Source: Bradyrhizobium niftali
GTDB taxonomy: Bacteria > Pseudomonadota > Alphaproteobacteria > Rhizobiales > Xanthobacteraceae
Assembly (NCBI RefSeq): GCF_004571025.1
Contig: NZ_SPQT01000027.1
Coordinates: forward strand, 1 to 64,000
DNA: 64,000 bases
Reading direction: 5' to 3'
Positions within the stretch are counted from its first letter, which is position 1. The number at the start of each line of letters is the position of its first letter. The notes below the pieces were generated by a model, which did not search any database, was not told where the DNA came from, and worked only from the letters and a program-made list of their open reading frames with translations. Positions 8,906-18,886 of this stretch are shown piece after piece. The position numbers and the translations under genes were made by a program.

Positions 8906-9960
8906 GCCACCTGCCCTCGTGTGCGAACCTCGGCAACGGACTGCTCATACAACCGTCGATTTCGCTCTTTTAACTGATCTATGACGCTAGGTTGACCTTG
9001 AGGTCCCTTGACAAAGAGCCCACCCCAGGTCGCGGCAACCTTCGCATAGTTCGGATCCTGCATTCGGATTTTCTGAGCTTTGCGCAACAGCCAAAACGGG
9101 ATGCCCGGCGAAAGGTGATGCTCAAGGTGGTACTCATCCAAATTCTGCCCGAGGATGGCCCGCTCGAGGAAATTTCCTTTCCGATTCCGGGTGAGATAGA
9201 CGTTCTGCGTCTCGGTTTCGCACATAGGTGAGTGCTCGGCGAGCTCGATAAACCAGCCGAGGACCTGAAACGTGGTGAGATAGGGCACGATCCAAAACAG
9301 GACGACGATATGGAGCAGCCCAACAGCATATGATCCGGCCAGGATGCTGATCCAGAAGAGATAGAAGCCATACTTGTCGACAAGTATGCCTGAGCGGCTC
9401 TGATCCTCGACAGCTGTGACCGAAAATCGATTCGCCCAAAGATACTTCAGATACGCCACTGTCGCGCCGCCGAAGATCGGCTTCCAGATCATGTTGAAAG
9501 CGTACCGCTCCGGAGGCTGCACGTCGTAAACGCCGCTGGCCAGGAAGAACTTCAGGTCGGGGTCCTTGTCCGGGTCTCCAAGATAGGGGTGATGCAAATA
9601 GACGTGCGAGATCCGGTAGGCCCAGTGGCGCTGGAACAAGGGATACGACGCGAACAGAATGCCCAGGACGTAGTTCCAGGTCGTGTTCTTCGCGAGCGTG
9701 CGGTGAGCCGCATCATGAGCGATGGTTGTCAATCCGCGCTGATAGGCACCAATTAGAAGGACGGCCAGCGGGTAGAGCCACCACGAGACTGACACAGTCG
9801 CGAGCGTGCACGCTGTGATGACAGCGTAATCTTTGGCAATATAAGCAGCTCCCGTTATGTTGTCGGGTCTCAGCTCAGAGAGCTGCTTATTGATCTCTCG
9901 GCTGAATTGAACGGCCTCATAGCGTGATGACCTCAATTTCCAAGCATCTGCCTGATTCAT
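8902..9960 (-). CDS. rtxC: Dihydrorhizobitoxine desaturase
   Basis: This 352-residue membrane-bound di-iron desaturase has the three histidine boxes of the family: HDAAHRT, HVYLHH and YHLEHH, with hydrophobic segments between them (about residues 55-105 and 185-235). In B. elkanii, RtxC introduces the trans double bond into dihydrorhizobitoxine to give rhizobitoxine. An open frame continues 39 codons upstream, but the ATG at 9960 follows a good AGGAGGAAG ribosome-binding site and starts in the gap after rtxA, so I choose that start. The gene ends overlapping rtxD. Confidence 0.9.
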   Translation of the reverse strand: MNQADAWKLRSSRYEAVQFSREINKQLSELRPDNITGAAYIAKDYAVITACTLATVSVSWWLYPLAVLLIGAYQRGLTTIAHDAAHRTLAKNTTWNYVLGILFASYPLFQRHWAYRISHVYLHHPYLGDPDKDPDLKFFLASGVYDVQPPERYAFNMIWKPIFGGATVAYLKYLWANRFSVTAVEDQSRSGILVDKYGFYLFWISILAGSYAVGLLHIVVLFWIVPYLTTFQVLGWFIELAEHSPMCETETQNVYLTRNRKGNFLERAILGQNLDEYHLEHHLSPGIPFWLLRKAQKIRMQDPNYAKVAATWGGLFVKGPQGQPSVIDQLKERNRRLYEQSVAEVRTRGQVA

Positions 9961-9991
9961 GAGAACTTCCTCCTGATCGCCTTGCTGGTTG

Positions 9992-12469
9992 TCAGATTGC
10001 GGAAAGCGCCTTGTCCAGATCGCGCAGGATGTCGTTGACATCTTCGATGCCGACGCAAAGCCGGATCGAGCCGCCAAATATGCCGGCGGCTTCGCGCTTT
10101 TCCCGCGGGACGGTGGTGTGGGTCGTCGAGACAGGATGGGTCACGAGCGTGCGGGCGTCGCCTACATTCGAGACGTGATACATCAAGTCGACGTTCTGAA
10201 TGAACTTGCGCCCGGCTTGTTCGTCCTCCACTTCGAACATGACCATCGCCCCGTGTCCGTATGCAACATTGAGTGTCTGTTCGACGACTTCCCGATCGGC
10301 GCCTTCAAAGAGCCCCGGGTAGAAGACACGGCGCACTTTAGGATGCTCCTTGAGAACGTCGGCCACGATCCTGGCATTCGCACAGTGCTGCTTCATGCGA
10401 AGTGGCAGCGTTTCAAGCCCCTGGATCAGTTGAAAGCTCGCAAACGGGGCGATCGCCGCGCCGGTATCGCGCAACCAGGTCATGCGAGCCTTGAGGAGAA
10501 ACTCGCTCTTTCCGAGATCGTCGACATCGCGCACCGCGTTATGCCAGACAATTCCGCCATGCGCATCGTCGGGACGATTGAACAAGGGAAAGCGAGAGGC
10601 TCCCCGGTAGCTAAACTCGCCGTTGTCAACGATCAGTCCGCCGAGCGTCGTACCGTGGCCGCAAATATATTTTGTTGCGGAGTACGTCGTAATCGCAGCG
10701 CCGAGATCTGACGGCCGGCATACCAGTGGCGTTGTCGTATTGTCCACGACCAAAGGCACGCCGTACTTTCGGCCGATCTCGGCCAGCTGTTTGACGGGGA
10801 GCGGAATCAGACAAGGATTCGAAATCACCTCTCCGAACAGGCATATCGTGCGATCATCAATGGCACGTTCAAACGTCTCGGGCTTTCGAGGATCTGCCGT
10901 CCTCACGCTGATCCCAAGACGCTTTAATGTGTTGTGGAGCAGGTTCCAGGTATTGCCATATAGATACGGAGAGGCGACGACATTGTCTCCCACTTCGCCA
11001 CTTGACAGGTTGACGATAGCCAGGAACGTCGCCGCTTGACCTGACGCGACGGCGAGCGAGTCCCTTCCCATATCGACGGCGGCGTAGCGCCTTTCCAGCG
11101 CGCGGGTCGTCGGATTGATGATCCTCGTGTAGGTGAACCCGTCGGCCTTGACGTTGTAGACGTCAGCAATGTGGTTTAGATCGCCATCGAGTTCATAAGC
11201 CGTATTCTGGTAAATCGGCACTGCGACGGCTTTCGTCACTGCGTCGCGTCGATAGCCCGCATGCAGAACCGCGGTCTCGGCCGAAAACGACAGCTGCGGT
11301 TCTCCACCCGTTTGAGCTGGCATCTTTACGCGAGCGTCACATGTCTCTTGGGCCGACATCGGCGCAGCTGACCGACCCTGACTGGAGCGGAAATATGTAC
11401 GAAATGCGCAGCCCAACTGCACGATCCAGCTGGATTGGATTTCTCCAATGCAACCGATACGGAAACTCCGCGTCGGAAGATGCAGCTTCGAGTAGACATA
11501 AAGGTTGTGGGCTGCCAAGTGGCGGTACAGCCCGTCGAATCCTGCCTGGTCCACGATTCCGGAAGGCGCGCCGAACGCGACGCAGACCGGCGATTGCAAC
11601 TCGGCCGACAGCAGCGGCGACACTACTCCTTCGAGTTCTTTGACGAGATCGTCCCTAATCTTCTCATACCTGCGGCGCCTCGCATCAATGCCCTCCTCGT
11701 GCAGAATCTCCAGCGCCTTTGTCGTTGCCTGAACGATGTGGGTTGGTGGGGTCGATCGCCACTCACCGCTGCGCTCGAGCGAGAGCCATTGATCTCTCAC
11801 GTCGAGCACAAACGACCTGCGTTCTTGAACCGCATTCTCGAGCAGCTCGCGAGACGCGATGACAAACGCTACTCCCGGCGGCCCTTCTATGCACTTGTTG
11901 CTCGAGGTGACCAGGACGTCAGCTCCACGCTGGCTCAGATCGATATTAAGGGCGCCAAAAGAACTCATCGCGTCGATGATGGTCTTTACGCCACGTCGCC
12001 TCGCCTCCTCCACGATCGCGTCCAGCGGATTGACGATTCCGGTTGTCGTCTCGCAATGAACCAAACATAGGTGCGTAACGCCAGGATTTCGGCTCAGATA
12101 CTCGCCAATTTCTTCAGGATCCAAAGGATCGGTCGCTCGCTTGACGAGCTTCAGCGCTTCGACGCCCCACAACCGCAAGATTCGTAAAATGCGCTCGCCA
12201 TAGATGCCGTTTATGCAAACGAGCGGCCTGTCCGCTCGGGACACAAATGAAGAGAGCGCGGCTTCCATTGCAAAAGAGCCGCCTCCCTGAATAGGCACCA
12301 CCGAATAGTCCTCAGCATTTCCCAACAAGCTGAGCATCAGCCGCCTCATGCAGGCGGTCACTTCCTTGAACTCGCAATCGCGCGATGCGAGATCAAGCTG
12401 CATCTGGCTCCTGACCGCCAGCGATAACGACAATGGACCAGGCGTCAGCAAAGAGCGCTGTCTCGTCAA
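9992..12469 (-). CDS. rtxA: Bifunctional dihydrorhizobitoxine synthase
   Basis: This fused enzyme has an N-terminal class V aminotransferase domain (about residues 1-360, PLP lysine in SSNKCIEG near residue 192) and a C-terminal Cys/Met-metabolism PLP domain like O-acetylhomoserine sulfhydrylase (about 380-825, PLP lysine in SATKYICGHG near 600). In B. elkanii the first domain is needed to make serinol and the second joins serinol to O-acetylhomoserine to give dihydrorhizobitoxine. The longest frame begins at a TTG at 12484, but the AGGAGG in those first codons is the ribosome-binding site for the in-frame TTG at 12469, which I take as the start. It is the first gene of the rtx operon; rtxC follows after 31 bp. 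Confidence 0.9.
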   Translation of the reverse strand: MTRQRSLLTPGPLSLSLAVRSQMQLDLASRDCEFKEVTACMRRLMLSLLGNAEDYSVVPIQGGGSFAMEAALSSFVSRADRPLVCINGIYGERILRILRLWGVEALKLVKRATDPLDPEEIGEYLSRNPGVTHLCLVHCETTTGIVNPLDAIVEEARRRGVKTIIDAMSSFGALNIDLSQRGADVLVTSSNKCIEGPPGVAFVIASRELLENAVQERRSFVLDVRDQWLSLERSGEWRSTPPTHIVQATTKALEILHEEGIDARRRRYEKIRDDLVKELEGVVSPLLSAELQSPVCVAFGAPSGIVDQAGFDGLYRHLAAHNLYVYSKLHLPTRSFRIGCIGEIQSSWIVQLGCAFRTYFRSSQGRSAAPMSAQETCDARVKMPAQTGGEPQLSFSAETAVLHAGYRRDAVTKAVAVPIYQNTAYELDGDLNHIADVYNVKADGFTYTRIINPTTRALERRYAAVDMGRDSLAVASGQAATFLAIVNLSSGEVGDNVVASPYLYGNTWNLLHNTLKRLGISVRTADPRKPETFERAIDDRTICLFGEVISNPCLIPLPVKQLAEIGRKYGVPLVVDNTTTPLVCRPSDLGAAITTYSATKYICGHGTTLGGLIVDNGEFSYRGASRFPLFNRPDDAHGGIVWHNAVRDVDDLGKSEFLLKARMTWLRDTGAAIAPFASFQLIQGLETLPLRMKQHCANARIVADVLKEHPKVRRVFYPGLFEGADREVVEQTLNVAYGHGAMVMFEVEDEQAGRKFIQNVDLMYHVSNVGDARTLVTHPVSTTHTTVPREKREAAGIFGGSIRLCVGIEDVNDILRDLDKALSAI

Positions 12470-12484
12470 ACCATTCCTCCTCAA

Positions 12485-13179
12485 GTTGTAGTGTCAATGA
12501 TCTGGATAACGCCAGCCACCAGGGAGCCCTGTGGCGAGCATCGACTTCCTAGGTCAACAGCTTCGGGCCAAGCGCCATACGCGGGCGCGTTTCGGGTGGG
12601 CGTCCGAAACCCCTGCCGGATGGCAACCTCCGTATCTCATCGCAGATGCGGAGCGATTGCTCATAAAGCTCATCACGGATGCCATTCACATCTCCTAGAC
12701 ATTGGCTTTCCGAGCGCGCGCTCGAACGCAGGTGACGCTGCCGCGCGATCTCATCCCAACTGTCATCCATGTGCAGACTGAGCGCCGTCGGCTTCTAGCC
12801 GGCGCGAAGCAGTAGGTCTGCGACCGACCTTACGCGGTGGACCTGCTCTATTCAGGCAAACTCGGCGTTAGGAAAACGATGCAGTCGGATGTCATCGCGC
12901 CTGGATGCAGGCCATGCCACGACACACTTGATGATCGTTGTCGGCAGCGGCAGTCTGATGCGTGGGCTTGAGACTCGATGCATTCGCACTCCGTCGCTTT
13001 TTGGAGGATTTCGGACGCCAATCACTGTCGTTGTCCATTTCGAGATCGTACAACTTGACGTTAGGGGCGTTTCAACCCTCTCCGGGCATTTTCTCGTGTG
13101 AATTTTTCCTGACCGTACTCGCATCGGCTCGCGCAACCGGACGTAGATGGGAGAGTGTGGAGAAATTCACAGCGAGCTG
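12485..13179. other. Region upstream of the rhizobitoxine operon without a recognised gene
   Basis: No frame here looks like a gene. The stretch must hold the promoter of rtxA, but I see neither a -24/-12 element nor a clear sigma70 pair. A short GC-rich hairpin lies near 12780-12805 (GCCGTCGGC and its near complement). Confidence 0.4.
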
Positions 13180-13985
13180 AAACAATTTGAGAGTTCGACA
13201 TCAGGACACTCGGCCTCCGCCTGCGACCGCATACCGCAGGTAAGGATGGCCCAGTCTTCCCGTTCACGTATTCCTCGCCATACCGCAGATGGAGGTACCG
13301 AGCTTCTCCTCCATGCGGCCGAGATCCTCCTCGATAGCTGGCACCTGGAACGTGTACGCCTCGCCGCACATGACCACCGCTGTTAGGTGTCGTTGCGCTT
13401 GAATGAAGCGCCCCTGGCAGGCTGAGGTCGAGTCCGGCTTGAAGGTAATCTGAGCGACCTTGCGATTGCTGTCGCTTTAGCAACGAACAGTTCGACACCT
13501 TTCGGCGAGGCCGTGACGCAGAACATGTCGTCCTGCTTTGCTCGGACCAGGTCGACTCGACCCCAGATGAGTGGCACGTGTGCCTCTGTGAGCGCGATCG
13601 TTAGGCTGGCAGCATCTCTCGGTTCTGCACGCGGCTTCGCGGCGCCAAAGTCTCACGGACAGCCACCGCCGTGGCGAGCGTGCCGCGGTTGACGGCTTGT
13701 CCAAACCGTAGGCCCGAAGGTGAACGGAGTTCCATCGCGTCCAGCACTCAATGAGCGCAAAAACCTCGGCAGTGAGGCGGTTTGGTTCGCCGAATCGCAC
13801 CTCGCAGCCGTTCTGCTCGCGTTGGCCCCTCTCGCGCCTGCTCGTTGATGGCGAGCTCGCGTTCGACGCGGTCTACCGCGCGGTCGGACAGGTTGACGGT
13901 TGACCAGAGCGGATCATCAAGAGATCGTCCTTGTCGCTTGCCATGGATAAGCTCTCTTGCCATTCGGCCGCGCCATGGCCGCCTT
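13180..13985 (-). pseudogene. Decayed protein-coding region of unknown family
   Basis: Several minus-strand frames carry protein-like segments that connect only through frameshifts: RSLDDPLWSTVNLSDRAVD near 13900, EPNRLTAEVFALIECWTRWN near 13780, and CGEAYTFQVPAIEEDLGRME near 13370. The order suggests one gene of roughly 270 codons read from about 13985 down to about 13180, now broken at least three times. I do not recognise the family. Confidence 0.35.
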
Positions 13986-14378
13986 CATGGCGATCAACGA
14001 CGGCAGGCGGAAGGGAGCAGAACCCGAAGCGCGGCGAAGGTCGGTAGCGCAGCGCGGGATGGCTAAGGTTCGCGGCTGCTTTGTCTCGCAATGCGAAGGC
14101 GCGGGTGTAGGCAGGCGTTGTCCGCCGTCGAGCGGCGGGCCACGGAAACAAGCTTGCCGAAAGCCGGCATGGCCGCGACATGAGGGAGTCGTGGTCGACT
14201 GCCAAGTTCGGGTTCTGGAAAGCAAGTACCCGCTCGCCGGATGCGGCCAAGCCCGGAAATCGACGCCCCTCATACTGCGCGAGAGATCGAAGCCGGCCGA
14301 GACGCTGCCCGGCTCGGCTTTAACGGGAGCTCGGCGTGTCGCTGGCCGCACGCGCAGCAAGAAGCGCCAAGCGAAAAG

Positions 14379-14573
14379 TCAACTTACTGGAAGTCGGACT
14401 TCCTCTCTGGACTTTGTTGTCACATCGTAGATTCCGATCTGGAGCATGGGACGGCGTTCCTTGAGCTCCTCCGCTCCCGCCCATGCTCCATCTCTGCTCG
14501 CGTACTCGGTTTGAATTGACCATCCACTTCGAGCATAACGGAAGCGGGGCAATCGACGAGTGGATGCGACCAT
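14379..14573 (-). CDS. Small hypothetical protein, paralogue of the ORF at 35247-35429
   Basis: This 64-residue ORF shares a clear pattern with the ORF at 35247-35429: a strand, then [TS]RDGA-AGAEELK-R-P-LQ-(IYD) and a C-terminal REE[IV] end. The shared segment covers about 45 residues. No known domain is visible. The N-terminal 15 residues are uncertain, and the copy may be partly decayed. It lies just downstream of nodQ on the same strand, about 100 bp away. Confidence 0.5.
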   Translation of the reverse strand: MVASTRRLPRFRYARSGWSIQTEYASRDGAWAGAEELKERRPMLQIGIYDVTTKSREEVRLPVS

Positions 14574-14680
14574 TTTGTTCCTTTAGAGCCAAAAGTCCGA
14601 TCGCAGGTTCGCCTGAGCTGGATCGCTTTGGCCGAGCCTGCGGGATATTGTGCGAATCGATGGTGCGACGCGAGGGACCT

Positions 14681-16567
14681 CTAACCATCAAGAATTGACC
14701 GCGCCATCAAGACATCCACTACCGCTTCCGCTGAATGCTCTAGGGTCTGCTCCATGGTCCTGAGATGAACCTCTGATGTAGTTGGTGCTTCGTAGCACGA
14801 ATCGATCCCGCTGAAGTTCTTGATCTTGCCGGATTTCACCTTTGAATACAGGCCTTTTGGGTCCCGCCGCGCGCATTCCTCGAGCGGCGTATCGACAAAG
14901 ACTTCTATGAACTCTTCCTTGCCAACCAGGCTGCGCACGCTGTCCCGTTCGGCCCTAGTGGGCGAGATGAACGAGCAGATCACGATCAAGCCGCTGTCCG
15001 CCATCAACTTGGCAACTTCGCCGACACGCCGGATGTTCTCCACGCGATCCGTCTCCGAGAAGCCGAGGTCCGCGTTCAATCCGTGCCGGAGGTTGTCGCC
15101 ATCCAGCAGCATGGTATGCCGCGACATCGCAGACAGCTTTTGATCAACAAGGTTGGCAATTGTCGACTTTCCCGCGCCAGACAGGCCAGTGAACCAGATG
15201 ACGCAAGGCTTCTGATTCTTGAGCGCGGCGCGCTCCCTCCTGTCCACGGATAGCGCTTGCCTAGCAATATTGGTGGCCCGCCGTAGCGGGAAGGCAATCA
15301 TGCCGGCTCCGACCGTACAATTCGTGTAACGATCGATGACGATAAATGATCCGGTCTTTCGATTGAGGTCGTAAGGATCGAATACGGCGGGCGTTGCGGT
15401 CACAACATCGCAGAAGGCGATCTCGTTGAGGGAAAGCGTCCCGGCGGCCAGATGCTGACAAGTGTTGACGTCGATTCGATGCCTAATTGTGGTAATGCTG
15501 CCAGAAATCGTCTGCGCTCCAATCCGCAGGACGTAATTGCGTCCGGGAGCGAGCGGCTCCTTGTCCATCCAGATCACATAAGCGGCAAGCTGGTCGGCCA
15601 CCTTCGGTCGGTCGTCCGGTCGCGACAGAATGTCGCCACGACTGATATCGATTTCGTCTTCTAGTGTAATGGTAACCGCATCCCCGGCTTCGGCGGCGAC
15701 AAGGTCACCATCGTGGGTCACGATCCGCTTGACGCGCGTGGTCCGCCCCGACGCAGCGACAACGATCTCGTCTCCTGTCGAGATCCTCCCGGAAGCCACC
15801 GACCCGGCGTAACCCCGAAAATCCGGGTTTGGCCGGTTTACCCATTGGACGGGAAAGCGGAAAGCTTGGCTTGCGGTGCCGGACTGGATGTCAATGCTCT
15901 CCAAATGCTCGAGCAGGCAGGGACCATGATACCAGTTGGCATGAGCGGAGCGGTCCACGACGTTGTCGCCGTAGCGGGCCGAGATCGGGATCGGAACAAT
16001 CGAGGTGAAGCTGAGACCGGCGGCAAAGGCGAGATAGTCACGGGCGATCCGATCGAAGCGCTCCTTGTCATATCCGACAAGATCGATCTTGTTCACTGCC
16101 AGCACGACATGTCGAATGCCGAGCAGCGAGCAGATAAAGGAGTGGCGGCGGGTCTGAACCATCACGCCTTTGCGGGCATCGATCAGGATGATGGCGAGCT
16201 GGGCATGCGAGGCGCCGGTAGCCATATTGCGGGTATACTGCTCGTGGCCGGGAGCGTCGGCCACCATGAAGGAGCGCCGCGGCGTCGTGAAGAAGCGGTA
16301 GGCGACATCGATCGTGATGCCCTGCTCCCGTTCGGCCTCCAGCCCGTCCACGAGCAGCGCGAAGTCGATGTCATTGCCGGTGCTACCATGCTTGATGCTG
16401 TCGCGTTCCAGCGCCGTGAGCTGATCGTGGTAGATCATCTTGCTGTCGTGCAGTAATCGGCCGATCAGCGTCGATTTGCCGTCGTCCACCGAGCCACATG
16501 TGATGAATCGCAGCTGATCCTTTGTCCTGGCCGGGACCAGTTCCGTTGCCGGATTCGTACACATCAA
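14681..16567 (-). CDS. nodQ: NodQ: sulfate adenylyltransferase large subunit fused to APS kinase
   Basis: This 628-residue protein has an N-terminal GTPase of the CysN type (P-loop GSVDDGKST near residue 27, DAPGHEQYTRNM near 105, NKID near 160), EF-Tu-like beta-barrel domains to about residue 430, and a C-terminal APS kinase (P-loop GLSGAGKST near 462). With NodP it converts sulfate to APS and then to PAPS, the sulfate donor for sulfotransferases. The ATG overlaps the nodP stop by 4 bp. In rhizobia the fused form in a symbiotic region is called nodQ; the domains are the same as in a housekeeping CysNC, so the symbol rests on context. Confidence 0.85.
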   Translation of the reverse strand: MMCTNPATELVPARTKDQLRFITCGSVDDGKSTLIGRLLHDSKMIYHDQLTALERDSIKHGSTGNDIDFALLVDGLEAEREQGITIDVAYRFFTTPRRSFMVADAPGHEQYTRNMATGASHAQLAIILIDARKGVMVQTRRHSFICSLLGIRHVVLAVNKIDLVGYDKERFDRIARDYLAFAAGLSFTSIVPIPISARYGDNVVDRSAHANWYHGPCLLEHLESIDIQSGTASQAFRFPVQWVNRPNPDFRGYAGSVASGRISTGDEIVVAASGRTTRVKRIVTHDGDLVAAEAGDAVTITLEDEIDISRGDILSRPDDRPKVADQLAAYVIWMDKEPLAPGRNYVLRIGAQTISGSITTIRHRIDVNTCQHLAAGTLSLNEIAFCDVVTATPAVFDPYDLNRKTGSFIVIDRYTNCTVGAGMIAFPLRRATNIARQALSVDRRERAALKNQKPCVIWFTGLSGAGKSTIANLVDQKLSAMSRHTMLLDGDNLRHGLNADLGFSETDRVENIRRVGEVAKLMADSGLIVICSFISPTRAERDSVRSLVGKEEFIEVFVDTPLEECARRDPKGLYSKVKSGKIKNFSGIDSCYEAPTTSEVHLRTMEQTLEHSAEAVVDVLMARSILDG

Positions 16568-17463
16568 AAGTAGCCTTCCCGCTTCTTCTTCTCCATTGAA
16601 GCGGCTTCGTCGGTATCAATTAGGCGACCCTGGCGCTCCGACACAGTCGCAGTCTGCATTTCTGCGACGATATCTTCGATCGTCGTCGCATCGGATTCAA
16701 TAGCCCCGCTCAAAGGATAACATCCAAGCGTGCGAAAACGGATCATCCGCATTTCCGGCGTCTCGTCGCCGTTAAGCGGCAATCGCTCGTCATCGACCAT
16801 GATCATCGCACCATTTCGACGCACTATCGGTCTTTGTTTTGCGAAGTAGAGCGGAACGACCGGAATCTTCTCAAGCATGATGTATTCCCACACCTCGAGC
16901 TCGGTCCAGTTTGACATCGCAAACACGCGCATGGTCTCGCCCTGGCGGATCCGTGTGTTGAACAGGCTCCAGAGCTCCGGCCGCTGGTTACGGGGGTCCC
17001 ATACGTGTCCGGCCGAACGAAAGGAGAGTATCCGTTCTTTTGCGCGACTCTTTTCCTCATCGCGCCGCGCTCCGCCAAAGGCGGCATCAAATCCGTGGAG
17101 GTCGAGCGCCTGCTTCAGCGCGTCGGTCTTCATCACCTGGGTATGGAGCGCGGAGCCGGAAGCGATCGGATTGATCCCGCGCGCGATGCCCTCCTTGTTG
17201 ACATGGACGATCAGGTTGAGGCCGAGTCGCCTGGCTGTCGCGTCCCGGAAGCAGATCATCTCGCGGAACTTCCAGGTCGTGTCAACGTGAAGCAGGGGAA
17301 AAGGCAATTTTGCAGGATAGAACGCCTTGATCGCAATGTGCAGCATTACGCTTGAGTCTTTTCCGATCGAGTAAAGCATGACCGGCCTTTTGAACTCGGC
17401 GACCACATCACGCATGATTTCAATCGATTCAGCTTCGAGGCGGCGCAGATGTTTCGGTAGCAT
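16564..17463 (-). CDS. nodP: NodP: sulfate adenylyltransferase small subunit
   Basis: This 299-residue protein is a CysD/NodP-type PP-loop ATP pyrophosphatase. The signature SIGKDSSVMLH lies near residue 33, followed by HVDTTWKFREM, the arginine-rich GGARRDEEKSRAKERI segment, and the usual C-terminal RLIDTDEAASMEKKKREGYF ending of the family. It forms the adenylyltransferase with NodQ, which begins 4 bp before its stop. It lies 268 bp downstream of the sulfotransferase gene on the same strand, so a common transcript is plausible. Confidence 0.87.
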   Translation of the reverse strand: MLPKHLRRLEAESIEIMRDVVAEFKRPVMLYSIGKDSSVMLHIAIKAFYPAKLPFPLLHVDTTWKFREMICFRDATARRLGLNLIVHVNKEGIARGINPIASGSALHTQVMKTDALKQALDLHGFDAAFGGARRDEEKSRAKERILSFRSAGHVWDPRNQRPELWSLFNTRIRQGETMRVFAMSNWTELEVWEYIMLEKIPVVPLYFAKQRPIVRRNGAMIMVDDERLPLNGDETPEMRMIRFRTLGCYPLSGAIESDATTIEDIVAEMQTATVSERQGRLIDTDEAASMEKKKREGYF

Positions 17464-17731
17464 AAGTCTTCTTTTTCGATGCAGGATCTCTGTTCTTCGC
17501 CGCTCTATGGCTCCAGGCTAGCGTGGGGATATCCGCCGCTGAAACGACCGGCCACGACGCATGGCTCAAATAGCTCAACCCTACAGGCGACTTGCAGACG
17601 CGGGAGCATATCGCATTAGGCCGCTGGTGCCGCCGGCGCCTGCGTCACACCTGATCGGGAGATCAGCTCGTGCGGGTTAAGGATCTTGGCTAAATCAACC
17701 CGCGTGTTTTGTTCGCAACCATTCAGATCCC

Positions 17732-18886
17732 CTAGCGGAAATTGAGGATCCGCTCAAGCCGAGCGACTTCGCCTCGCAACATCTCAATAGCCGCGTCGCA
17801 GTTGCGAATGCCATCCAGCTCCGCAGCTCGATCAGCTTCTGACGCCAACAGCGTCTCTTGCAACTGGGCAGCCATCGTGTGGCCCGGCTCTCCAGCGCGA
17901 GATGGGCCGGATAATGCTCCCGGCTTGGTACTTCGCAAATCCCACCACGTTCGGAACATCTGACGATAAAGTTCGGTTACCTCCCCTCCCCTATCCAGGA
18001 CTCCGGCTTGCCGTGCATGTACCAGTTCCTGCTCATATCCGAGTTCTAGCAAAAGCTCGGCGCCGACAAGATCGGTCACGGTTTGCATCTCTTCCACGCT
18101 CAATTGAGATTGCCATGCCGTGACAGAGCTTTGATCGACGGCGTTTCGTTCCAAGATTTTCCGGTCTCCGAAGCTGCTCGATCGAAGATAATCTGCTTGT
18201 CTCATCCCCGCCGATGCGACGGCCGCAGGATCACAGCCGAGCCCAGTCAACAGACGCCGGATTTCCTCGTCCGGATGCGCCACGAGCAGTTCGTATTGGA
18301 CGAACTGTGTGTGCGGCCGAGTGCGGTGCGCGGCGAGCTTGGGAAGGCCCAGAACCAAATCGGCGAGTGGAGTTATGATGCCGTCGGGCAGACGGAGCAT
18401 GAGATCGACGAGACTGGAGACGCTGACCGGATGCGAGCATTCTGCGTGCAGTGGGATGCCCCACGTCGATTTCAGTGAAGCCGCGATGGCATAGGGATTT
18501 CGCATCAGAAGGATGTGTGGCGCTTCTGGATAAACAGATTCAAGAAACTCAAGCGCCATCCAATAGCGTGGTGTCTTGTCTAGGATGATGCGCTTGCCCG
18601 CTTGTGCCAGATACTGATTATATGCTGCATCGGCGAAAGCGCGGCTGGGGATCGTGCGATCTATCCGCCCCAGGAATTCGGAAGTCGCGGCCTCAATCAG
18701 TGAGCTACCCGCCGGATGGCGCTGATCCACCCTGCCAAATGATTCAAGCGCCAGCATCAACCAGGGTTCAGGCGAAGCCAGAATGTCTGGATGGTGCTGG
18801 AGCAAATGCGCCAGGAGTGTCGTCCCAGACCGTGGAAGACCGAGGAGAAAGCACACCGCAGGCGAACGGCCAAAACCAGCGCTCAT
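17732..18886 (-). CDS. PAPS-dependent sulfotransferase family protein
   Basis: This 384-residue protein has the two PAPS-binding signatures of sulfotransferases: a 5'-phosphosulfate loop (LGLPRSGTTLLAHLL, about residues 13-28) and a 3'-phosphate site (LLMRNPYAIAASLKSTWG, near 125-142). The rest of the chain agrees with the Sulfotransf_3-like group, with a long helical C-terminal extension. It stands directly upstream of nodP and nodQ, which supply PAPS. The acceptor is not known. It is not obviously NodH or NoeE by motifs that I can judge, and its target could be a Nod factor, a surface polysaccharide or another carbohydrate. Confidence 0.8.
   Translation of the reverse strand: MSAGFGRSPAVCFLLGLPRSGTTLLAHLLQHHPDILASPEPWLMLALESFGRVDQRHPAGSSLIEAATSEFLGRIDRTIPSRAFADAAYNQYLAQAGKRIILDKTPRYWMALEFLESVYPEAPHILLMRNPYAIAASLKSTWGIPLHAECSHPVSVSSLVDLMLRLPDGIITPLADLVLGLPKLAAHRTRPHTQFVQYELLVAHPDEEIRRLLTGLGCDPAAVASAGMRQADYLRSSSFGDRKILERNAVDQSSVTAWQSQLSVEEMQTVTDLVGAELLLELGYEQELVHARQAGVLDRGGEVTELYRQMFRTWWDLRSTKPGALSGPSRAGEPGHTMAAQLQETLLASEADRAAELDGIRNCDAAIEMLRGEVARLERILNFR

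Noticed and set aside
15713..16456. A 247-codon plus-strand frame inside nodQ
   Set aside because: It lies antisense to the conserved GTPase domain, and nodQ is clearly coding.
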